From Streptomyces sp. KMM 9044 (GTDB lineage: Bacteria > Actinomycetota > Actinomycetes > Streptomycetales > Streptomycetaceae), in the NCBI RefSeq assembly GCF_024701375.2, contig NZ_CP113910.1, positions 5,766,001 to 5,830,000 on the forward strand: a stretch of 64,000 nucleotides of DNA, given 5' to 3'. A model generated the notes under the pieces. The model worked only from the letters and a program-made list of their open reading frames with translations, was not told the DNA's origin and made no database searches. A program made the position numbers and the translations under genes. Numbering within the stretch: the stretch's first letter is position 1; each line of letters opens with the position of its first letter. Positions 57,769 through 64,000 of the stretch are shown here, piece after piece.

Positions 57769-59036
57769 CACAGACGCCGGGCCTCCTCACCGAGCCCAGG
57801 CTCCTGAGCGAGGCGATCCGCAAGGACTTCCCCATCCTGGACCGTCAGGTCCACGACGGCCGAAAGCTCGTCTACCTGGACAACGCAGCGACCAGCCAGA
57901 AGCCGCGTCAGGTGCTGGACGCGCTCAGTGAGTACTACGAGCGCTACAACGCCAACGTCCACCGGGGTGTGCATGTGCTCGCCGAGGAGGCCACGGCGCT
58001 GTACGAGGGCGCGCGCGACAAGGTCGCGGAGTTCGTCAACGCGCCCTCGCGCGACGAGGTGATCTTCACGAAGAACGCCTCGGAGTCGCTCAACCTCGTG
58101 GCGAACATGCTCGGCTGGGCCGACGAACCCTACCGGGTGGACCACGAGACCGAGATCGTCATCACGGAGATGGAGCACCACTCCAACATCGTGCCGTGGC
58201 AGCTGCTCGCGCAGCGCACCGGTGCCAAGCTGAAGTGGTTCGGCCTCACCGACGACGGCCGCCTCGACCTGTCCAACATCGACGAGGTCATCACCGAGAA
58301 GACGAAGATCGTCTCCTTCGTGCTGGTCTCCAACATCCTGGGCACGGTCAACCCGGTCGAGGCGATCGTGCGCCGCGCCCAGGAGGTCGGCGCCCTGGTG
58401 TGCATCGACGCCTCCCAGGCCGCCCCGCACATGCCGGTGGACGTACAGGCCCTCCAGGCCGACTTCGTGGCCTTCACCGGCCACAAGATGTGCGGCCCGA
58501 CCGGGATCGGCGTCCTGTGGGGGCGCCAGGAACTGCTCGAGGACCTGCCGCCGTTCCTCGGCGGCGGCGAGATGATCGAGACCGTGTCGATGAGCTCGTC
58601 GACCTACGCGCCGGCCCCGCACAAGTTCGAGGCGGGCACCCCGCCGATCGCCCAGGCGGTCGGTCTCGGTGCCGCGATCGACTACCTGTCGGCCATCGGC
58701 ATGGACAAGATCCTCGCCCACGAGCACGCGCTCACCGAGTACGCCGTCAAGCGGCTGGCCGAGGTCCCGGACCTGCGCATCATCGGCCCCGACACGGCCG
58801 AGGACCGTGGCGCCGCGATCTCGTTCGCGCTGGGCGACATCCACCCGCACGACGTGGGCCAGGTCCTCGACGAGCAGGGCATAGCGGTCCGGGTCGGCCA
58901 CCACTGCGCGCGGCCGGTCTGCCTGCGGTACGGAATTCCCGCGACCACGCGAGCGTCGTTCTATCTGTACTCCACACCGGCCGAGATCGACGCGCTGGTC
59001 GACGGCCTGGAGCACGTACGGAACTTCTTCGGCTGA
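57765..59036 (+). CDS. sufS: cysteine desulfurase SufS
   Basis: A 423-residue PLP enzyme (group II) that takes sulfur from cysteine. YLDNAATSQKPRQVLDAL and NANVHRGVHVLAEEAT at the start, TEMEHHSNIVPWQ, Schiff-base Lys in VAFTGHKMCGPTGIGVLWG, and the sulfur-carrying Cys in RVGHHCARPVC. GTG start overlaps the sufC stop (GTGA). Confidence 0.97.
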   Translation: MTQTPGLLTEPRLLSEAIRKDFPILDRQVHDGRKLVYLDNAATSQKPRQVLDALSEYYERYNANVHRGVHVLAEEATALYEGARDKVAEFVNAPSRDEVIFTKNASESLNLVANMLGWADEPYRVDHETEIVITEMEHHSNIVPWQLLAQRTGAKLKWFGLTDDGRLDLSNIDEVITEKTKIVSFVLVSNILGTVNPVEAIVRRAQEVGALVCIDASQAAPHMPVDVQALQADFVAFTGHKMCGPTGIGVLWGRQELLEDLPPFLGGGEMIETVSMSSSTYAPAPHKFEAGTPPIAQAVGLGAAIDYLSAIGMDKILAHEHALTEYAVKRLAEVPDLRIIGPDTAEDRGAAISFALGDIHPHDVGQVLDEQGIAVRVGHHCARPVCLRYGIPATTRASFYLYSTPAEIDALVDGLEHVRNFFG

Positions 59037-59050
59037 GGGGCTGGCTGGGC

Positions 59051-59515
59051 GTGAAGCTTGATTCGATGTACCAGGAAGTCATCCTGGACCACTACAAGAA
59101 CCCGCACGGGCGGGGCTTGCGGGACGGCGACGCCGAGGTGCACCACGTCAACCCGACGTGCGGCGACGAGATCACGCTGCGGGTGAAGTACGACGGCACG
59201 ACGGTGAGCGACGTCTCGTACGAGGGGCAGGGCTGCTCCATCAGCCAGGCCTCCGCCTCCGTGCTGAACGACCTGCTGGTCGGCAAGGACCTCGCCACGG
59301 CGCAGCGGATCCAGGAGACCTTCCTGGAGCTGATGCAGTCCAAGGGCAGGATCGAGCCGGACGACGCGATGGAGGAGACCCTGGAGGACGCGATCGCGTT
59401 CGCCGGGGTGTCCAAGTACCCCGCCCGCGTCAAGTGCGCCCTCCTGAGCTGGATGGCGTGGAAGGACGCGACAGCCCAGGCCCTGGGCTCCGACGCCGAA
59501 AGGACAACGGCATGA
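59051..59515 (+). CDS. sufU: zinc-dependent sulfurtransferase SufU
   Basis: A 154-residue SufU, which accepts sulfur from SufS. VILDHYKNPHGRGL, then zinc ligands in HHVNPTCGDEITL (with Asp), YEGQGCSISQASAS and PARVKCALLSWMAWKD. It carries the insertion typical of SufU as opposed to IscU. GTG 59051 lies 14 bp after sufS; its stop overlaps the next gene. Confidence 0.95.
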   Translation: MKLDSMYQEVILDHYKNPHGRGLRDGDAEVHHVNPTCGDEITLRVKYDGTTVSDVSYEGQGCSISQASASVLNDLLVGKDLATAQRIQETFLELMQSKGRIEPDDAMEETLEDAIAFAGVSKYPARVKCALLSWMAWKDATAQALGSDAERTTA

Positions 59516-59844
59516 GCGAGACCGTGGAGATGAAGCCGGCCTCGGAGGAGGAGCTCCGCGAGGCCCTGATGGATGTCGTCGACCCCGAACTGGGCATCGA
59601 CGTCGTCAACCTCGGCCTGATCTACGGAGTCCACGTCGACGACTCCAACGTGGCGACCATCGACATGACCCTGACATCCGCGGCCTGCCCGCTGACCGAT
59701 GTCATCGAGGACCAGGCCAAGTCCGCCACCGAAGGCCTGGTCAGCGAACTGCGCATCAACTGGGTCTGGATGCCGCCGTGGGGCCCCGACAAGATCACGG
59801 ACGACGGCCGCGAACAGCTGAGGGCACTCGGCTTCAACGTCTGA
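59512..59844 (+). CDS. sufT: SufT-like metal-sulfur cluster assembly factor (MIP18/DUF59)
   Basis: A 110-residue MIP18-family protein. ELREALMDVVDPELGIDVVNLGLIYGVHV is the hallmark; MTLTSAACPLTDVIEDQAK carries the conserved Cys; INWVWMPPWGPDKITDDGREQLRALGF closes it. Such proteins help cluster maturation or delivery. Last gene of the suf operon, ATGA-coupled to sufU, and followed by a terminator. Confidence 0.93.
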   Translation: MSETVEMKPASEEELREALMDVVDPELGIDVVNLGLIYGVHVDDSNVATIDMTLTSAACPLTDVIEDQAKSATEGLVSELRINWVWMPPWGPDKITDDGREQLRALGFNV

Positions 59845-59863
59845 GACGTCCGGTACCGGTTCT

Positions 59864-59908
59864 CCCGCAGAACGGCGACACCCGGCAGGGGTGTCGCCGT
59901 TCTGCGGG
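59864..59908 (+). terminator. terminator of the suf operon
   Basis: Perfect 20-bp stem: 59864-59883 (CCCGCAG...GACACCC) pairs with 59889-59908, five-base loop. It starts 20 bases after the last stop. The longest uninterrupted hairpin noted in the window. Confidence 0.9.
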
Positions 59909-59952
59909 TACGGGATTTCGCACGCGCGTTCCGCGCCGGGACGCCGGACCGG

Positions 59953-59970
59953 TGTGTACGCTCGTACACA
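59953..59970. promoter_or_regulatory. palindromic operator over the SMR start codon
   Basis: TGTGTACGCTCGTACACA: perfect 7-bp inverted repeat with a four-base centre. Its last base is the A of the SMR start codon. A TACGCT inside it could be the -10 of a leaderless transcript. The coupled TetR protein downstream is the likely binder. Confidence 0.75.
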
Positions 59971-60290
59971 TGGGATACCTGCTGCTCGCCGGGGCGATCG
60001 CCGCGGAGGTCGGCGCCACCACCGCCATGAAGTACAGCGAGGGCTTCAGCAGACTCTGGCCCTCGCTGCTGACCCTGCTCGGCTACGTGGTCTCCTTCAC
60101 CCTGCTCGCGCAGACGCTGCGTACCCTCTCCATCGGCACCGCGTACGCCATCTGGGCGGGGGTGGGCACGGCCGCCATCGCCGCGATCGGCGTCATGTTC
60201 ATGGGGGAGGGGCTCACCGTCGTCAAGGTCGCCGGGATCGCGCTGATCATCGTGGGCGTGGTCGTGCTCAACCTCGGTGGCGCGCACTGA
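59970..60290 (+). CDS. small multidrug resistance (SMR) efflux protein
   Basis: A 106-residue protein with four helices. Helix 1 LLAGAIAAEVGATTAMKYSEGF contains the conserved membrane Glu at position 13 used for proton/drug antiport. AIWAGVGTAAIAAIGVMFMGE and VKVAGIALIIVGVVVLNL are typical EmrE/QacC blocks. No ribosome-binding site precedes the ATG, in line with a leaderless mRNA. The stop overlaps the tetR-type gene start (TGATG). Confidence 0.95.
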   Translation: MGYLLLAGAIAAEVGATTAMKYSEGFSRLWPSLLTLLGYVVSFTLLAQTLRTLSIGTAYAIWAGVGTAAIAAIGVMFMGEGLTVVKVAGIALIIVGVVVLNLGGAH

Positions 60291-60832
60291 TGGCCCGGCG
60301 GTACGACCCCGAGCGGCGTCGGCGGATCACCGACGCGGCGATCCGCGTCGTCGGCAGGAGCGGCATCGCGGGCCTCAGCCACCGCAGCGTCGCCGCCGAG
60401 GCCGATGTGCCGCTCGGCTCCACGACGTACCACTTCAAGACCCTCGACGAGCTGCTGGTGGCCGCGCTGCGCCAGGCGAACGAGGGCTTCGCCAAGGCCG
60501 TCGCCTCACGCGGCGGCCTGCAGGACCCGCGCACCGACCTGGCGGCCGAACTCGCCGGCCTGCTCGGCGAGTGGCTCGCGGGCGAACGCACCGGCGTCGA
60601 GCTGGAGTACGAGCTGTATCTGGCGGCCCTGCGCCGCCCCGCCCTGCGTCCCGTCGCGGCCGAGTGGTGCGAGGACGTCACCGAACTGCTGTCCCGCCGC
60701 ACCGACCCGGACACCGCCCGCGCCCTGGTCGCCCTGATGGACGGCATCTGTCTCCAGACCCTGTTGACCGGAACGCCGTACGACGAGGAGTACGCGCGGG
60801 AGATGCTCGGCCGGGTCCTGGTCGGGGAGTGA
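60290..60832 (+). CDS. TetR-family regulator coupled to the SMR pump
   Basis: A 180-residue TetR repressor. N-terminal HTH: RRRRITDAAIRVVGRSGIAGLSHRSVAAEADVPLGSTTYHFKTLDELLVAAL. The ligand domain (80-180) is short and acidic, ending DEEYAREMLGRVLVG. Its ATG shares bases with the SMR stop, so both are made from one mRNA. It probably represses the pair by binding the palindrome at the SMR start. Confidence 0.92.
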   Translation: MARRYDPERRRRITDAAIRVVGRSGIAGLSHRSVAAEADVPLGSTTYHFKTLDELLVAALRQANEGFAKAVASRGGLQDPRTDLAAELAGLLGEWLAGERTGVELEYELYLAALRRPALRPVAAEWCEDVTELLSRRTDPDTARALVALMDGICLQTLLTGTPYDEEYAREMLGRVLVGE

Positions 60833-61119
60833 GAGGGCGTCAACCCGCTGCTCCGCCTCCTCGGGGCCGTCTCCACGGAAACTCGGAACGCCTGCCCTCG
60901 ACGGTCGTTCCGGCCGCGGCGTCAGTGGCATGGCCTACGGTGACACGTGGCCGGTGGAAACATCCCCTGGTGGGGGCGCGGCGCCTCACCGCCGCATGTT
61001 CGTTCTATTTCCATGTATCGGGGTGCCGAGGGAAGGGTAGATTCCACCGCCCGGGCCTTCCGAATCGTGTCAATGATCATGATGCGATGATGTGACCATC
61101 AGCAGTAACTTGTGCCCCT

Positions 61120-62928
61120 GTGATTGACACTCAGCTCTCTCGCCAGCAGGACGTGTCCGACGAACTCGCCACCGCGCTGTTCGGTACCCGCGCCGCGAGT
61201 CTCCACCACCCCTGGAAGCGGCTGTTCAGCTCTGCACCGTTCTCCTACCAGGAGGGTCTCAGTCACGAAGAACGTATCCGGCTGTCGTACGAGCGTCTGC
61301 GTCTGGTCAACGACGCCGTCGACCATCCGTCGGCCTTCGCGACCGACCCCGCCGCGCTGAGCGCGATGCACGAGTGGGCCGGCGTCACCGACGCCGGCAT
61401 GGCGACCTGCGCCAGCATCCACTACAACCTCTTCCTCGGCAGCCTCCTCGATCACGACCACGACCAGCGGGACCTGACGGAGTATCTGCGGATGGCCCGC
61501 GTCGGAACGTTTCTGTGCACCGAACTCGCGCACGGCAACGACGCCGCCCAGATGGAAACCACCTGCACCTTCGACCGTGCCACCGGTGGCTTAGTCCTCC
61601 ACACCCCCCGCCCCGAGGCCTGCAAGTGGATGCCCAACACCAGCGCCGTGGGCGGGCCCAAGGACGCAGTGGTCGCCGCCCGCCTCCTCGTCGACGACCG
61701 GGACCTGGGCGTCTTCCTGTTCCTGACTCCGCTGCACGACGCCCACGGCACACCGATGCCCGGCATCCGAATACGCCGCCTGCCCCGGACGGCCAGCAGC
61801 CCGGTCGACCACTGCGCCACCAGCTTCGACCACGTCGGCCTGCCCTACACCGCACTGCTCCAGGGCGACCACGGCCGCCTCACTCCCGACGGCCGCTTCA
61901 CCAGCAACCTCGGCAACCCCCGCAAACGCTTCCTCCGCTCCATCGGACGCGTCACCATGGGCAAACTCTGCATGAGCGCCTACAGCCTCGGCACCACCCG
62001 CCACGCCCTGACCGTAGCCACCCGCCACGCCCACAACCGCCACACCTCCGGCATGACCAGCGGCCACAAGGTGCCGCTGTTCGCACACCGCAGCCACCAC
62101 GCCCCGCTGCTGGAAGCCACCGCCACCGCCTACGCCGCCACCCTCCTGCAACGCAGTGTCACCCAGCAGTGGACACAGGCGACGGACGACGACCTGCAGG
62201 ACTGCGAACGGCTCGTCGCCGTGGCCAAGGGATGGATCACCTGGCAGGCACGCGCCATCATGACCGAATGCCGCGAACGCTGCGGCGCCCAGGGCCTGAT
62301 CCTCGCCAACGGCATCGCCGGCCAGCTCGCCGCGAACGAGGGCACCATCACCGCCGAAGGCGACAACAAGGTCATCTGGGTCAAGGCCGCAGGCGAAATG
62401 CTCCTCGGCGGCTTCGCCCCGAAACCGGCCAGTGAGATCCCGCCGGGGCAGCGCGTGCTGGAGGACCCGCACTACCTGCAGGAACTCCTGACGGACGTCG
62501 AGCGGATATGGCACGAACGAGCCCGCACCCGGCTGCGCGGCGGCCGGCCCCCCTCCCCCCTGGCCCGCTGGAACGCCACCGTCACCCCCGCCCTCCAACT
62601 CGTCGAGGCCCACGCCCACCGCCTGGCCGGCGACGCCCTCCTCGACGCGGCGACCCGGGCAGGCGCCGCGGCAGCCCGGCAGATCCTCGCCGACCTGCAC
62701 CGGCTGTTCACCCTGCGCCGCATCGCCGCGCACAGCGGTGACCTGCTGGCCCAGGGGCGGCTCACCACCGACCAGGTACAGCGGCTGCCCGACGCCGTCG
62801 AGAGTGCCGTCGCAGCCCTGGAGCCCCACGCGCTGACGCTGGTCGGAGGATTCGACGTGCCGGAGGAACTGCTGAACAGCCACCCCGTACTGCACGCGGA
62901 CAATCCGGAAGCCCTCGTCTCCGCATAG
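61120..62928 (+). CDS. acyl-CoA oxidase-like flavoprotein with a TTA codon
   Basis: A 602-residue protein of the acyl-CoA oxidase/dehydrogenase class. The first domain is helical (SYERLRLVNDAVDHPSAF); the middle beta domain has GTFLCTELAHGNDAAQMETTCTFDRATGGLVLHTPRPEACKWMPNTSA, an oxidase-type FAD/substrate segment; C-terminal helices carry AIMTECRERCGAQGLILANGIAGQLAANEGTITAEGDNKVIWVKAAGEML, the family's catalytic-Glu region. Codon 158 is TTA (61591-61593), rare in this genome, so translation may depend on the bldA tRNA. No ribosome-binding site is clear before the GTG. It stands alone. Confidence 0.87.
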   Translation: MIDTQLSRQQDVSDELATALFGTRAASLHHPWKRLFSSAPFSYQEGLSHEERIRLSYERLRLVNDAVDHPSAFATDPAALSAMHEWAGVTDAGMATCASIHYNLFLGSLLDHDHDQRDLTEYLRMARVGTFLCTELAHGNDAAQMETTCTFDRATGGLVLHTPRPEACKWMPNTSAVGGPKDAVVAARLLVDDRDLGVFLFLTPLHDAHGTPMPGIRIRRLPRTASSPVDHCATSFDHVGLPYTALLQGDHGRLTPDGRFTSNLGNPRKRFLRSIGRVTMGKLCMSAYSLGTTRHALTVATRHAHNRHTSGMTSGHKVPLFAHRSHHAPLLEATATAYAATLLQRSVTQQWTQATDDDLQDCERLVAVAKGWITWQARAIMTECRERCGAQGLILANGIAGQLAANEGTITAEGDNKVIWVKAAGEMLLGGFAPKPASEIPPGQRVLEDPHYLQELLTDVERIWHERARTRLRGGRPPSPLARWNATVTPALQLVEAHAHRLAGDALLDAATRAGAAAARQILADLHRLFTLRRIAAHSGDLLAQGRLTTDQVQRLPDAVESAVAALEPHALTLVGGFDVPEELLNSHPVLHADNPEALVSA

Positions 62929-62952
62929 CGGCCGGCCGTCATCGGCCGGCCG
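62929..62952 (+). terminator. terminator after the acyl-CoA oxidase gene
   Basis: CGGCCGGCCG occurs at 62929-62938 and 62943-62952 separated by TCAT; the decamer is its own complement, so the two copies form a perfect 10-bp hairpin. The unit plus TCAT is repeated in tandem. Confidence 0.7.
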
Positions 62953-63031
62953 TCATGGAGGGCCCGCCCGGTACCTGAGACGGCGCGGCACCGGTTCGCA
63001 TCGCCGGGCCCGCGCCGGTTAGGTTGCCCTC

Positions 63032-64000
63032 ATGACCGACTCGACTGCTCAGAGCACCACCGGCGCAGTGGCCGCCGGCCTCGCCACCCTCACCGCCGAC
63101 GGAACCGTCCTCGACACCTGGTTCCCCGCCCCCGAACTCGCCGCCGCGCCCGGCCCGTCCGGCACCGAGCGGCTGTCCGCCGAGCGCGCCGCCGAACTCC
63201 TCGGCGCCGGCGCGACCGCGGCGATCGGACCGGACGCGCGCCGGGGTGTCGAAGTGGTCGCGGTCCGTACGGTCATCTCCTCGCTCGACGAGAAGCCGAC
63301 CGACGCGCACGACGTCTACCTGCGCCTCCACCTGCTCTCGCACCGTCTGGTCAAGCCGCACGGCCAGAACCTGGAGGGCATGTTCGGCTTCCTCGCGAAC
63401 GTCGCCTGGACCTCGCTCGGCCCCGTCGCCGTCGACGACGTCGAGAAGGTGCGGCTGAACGCCCGCGCCGAGGGCCTGCACCTGGCCGTCACGTCCATCG
63501 ACAAGTTCCCCCGGATGACGGACTATGTCGTCCCCAAGGGCGTCCGCATCGCCGACGCGGACCGGGTCCGCCTGGGCGCCCACCTCGCCGCGGGCACCAC
63601 GGTCATGCACGAGGGCTTCGTCAACTTCAACGGGGGCACCCTCGGCACCTCCATGGTCGAGGGCCGCATCTCCGCGGGCGTCGTTGTCGGCGACGGCTCG
63701 GACATCGGCGGCGGCGCCTCCACCATGGGCACGCTGTCCGGCGGCGGCAGCGTGATCATCGCCATCGGCGAGCGCTGCCTGGTCGGGGCCGAGGCGGGCG
63801 TCGGCATCGCGCTCGGCGACGAGTGCGTCGTCGAGGCAGGCCTGTACGTCACCGCGGGCACCCGCGTGACCATGCCCGACGGCGAGGTCGTCAAGGCCCG
63901 CGCGCTGTCCGGCGCCTCCCACATTCTCTTCCGCCGCAACTCGATCACCGGCACGGTCGAGGCCCGCCCGAACAATGCGGTCTGGGGCGGCCTGAACGAC
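63032..64000 (+). CDS. dapD: tetrahydrodipicolinate N-succinyltransferase, cut by window end
   Basis: The first 323 codons of DapD, which succinylates tetrahydrodipicolinate in lysine/diaminopimelate synthesis. The N-terminal domain (1-165) is of the actinobacterial type; then a left-handed beta helix: [65 protein letters not shown]. The reading runs off the right edge with the last strands ([20 protein letters not shown]), so only a few residues are missing. TAGGTT (63020-63025), seven bases before the ATG, suggests a leaderless promoter. Confidence 0.95.
   Translation, partial: MTDSTAQSTTGAVAAGLATLTADGTVLDTWFPAPELAAAPGPSGTERLSAERAAELLGAGATAAIGPDARRGVEVVAVRTVISSLDEKPTDAHDVYLRLHLLSHRLVKPHGQNLEGMFGFLANVAWTSLGPVAVDDVEKVRLNARAEGLHLAVTSIDKFPRMTDYVVPKGVRIADADRVRLGAHLAAGTTVMHEGFVNFNGGTLGTSMVEGRISAGVVVGDGSDIGGGASTMGTLSGGGSVIIAIGERCLVGAEAGVGIALGDECVVEAGLYVTAGTRVTMPDGEVVKARALSGASHILFRRNSITGTVEARPNNAVWGGLND

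Overview
The window is high-GC DNA with GTG and ATG starts, strong Shine-Dalgarno sites, many 4-base ATGA/GTGA gene overlaps, perfect GC hairpins without U-tracts as terminators, and one rare TTA codon. Gene content (whiA, rapZ, yvcK, opcA, mycothiol-type enzyme, RbpA family, SufR-led suf operon) points to a Streptomyces chromosome, core region.

Layout. 1-6.2 kb: a uridine-kinase-like protein with a decayed P-loop, a CBS protein, pseudouridine catabolism (psuG-psuK), a VOC protein, ogt and a secreted glycerophosphodiesterase. 6.2-14 kb: an MHYT membrane sensor, uvrB, a tellurite/stress group (terD, a TerD-FtsK-like fusion, a terC gene behind a probable Mn2+ riboswitch) and an internally deleted cation antiporter. 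14-17 kb: aroQ, a patch of gene debris, an MBL hydrolase and a DinB/MDMPI-type protein. 17-25 kb: uvrA, a sugar kinase with its LacI regulator and operator, a Rieske lipoprotein, an XRE-like regulator and an SDR pseudogene. 25-31 kb: uvrC-rapZ-yvcK-whiA, tightly overlapped. 31-37 kb: gap-pgk-tpiA-secG, an RbpA-family gene, pgi. 38-46 kb on the minus strand: tkt-tal-zwf-opcA-pgl (pentose phosphate pathway), next to an FtsX pseudogene. 46-53 kb: ctaB and ctaA (haem O/A synthesis), an amidohydrolase, a frameshifted nucleotidyltransferase, an ABC exporter and an AAC(3)-type gene without its stop. 53-60 kb: the complete suf operon sufR-B-D-ferredoxin-C-S-U-T, closed by a 20-bp hairpin. 60-64 kb: an SMR efflux gene coupled to a TetR gene, an acyl-CoA oxidase with a TTA codon, and the start of dapD.

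How it works together. The most interesting pattern is regulatory. The genes ogt, uvrB, terD, uvrA and uvrC, spread over 20 kb and both strands, each carry an upstream element matching the RecA-independent DNA-damage promoter (TTGTCRGTG-N8-TANNNT, the PafBC/RecA-NDp motif). For ogt, uvrB and uvrC the start codon lies 7-8 bases after the -10, so leaderless mRNAs are likely. This makes the region a DNA-damage regulon neighbourhood that also takes in terD. A second strong signal is the terC leader, where the aptamer's closing strand can pair instead with the ribosome-binding site. The window also holds an unusual number of decaying genes (at least six), all in accessory positions between intact housekeeping operons. 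I found no tRNA, rRNA, CRISPR or insertion sequence.
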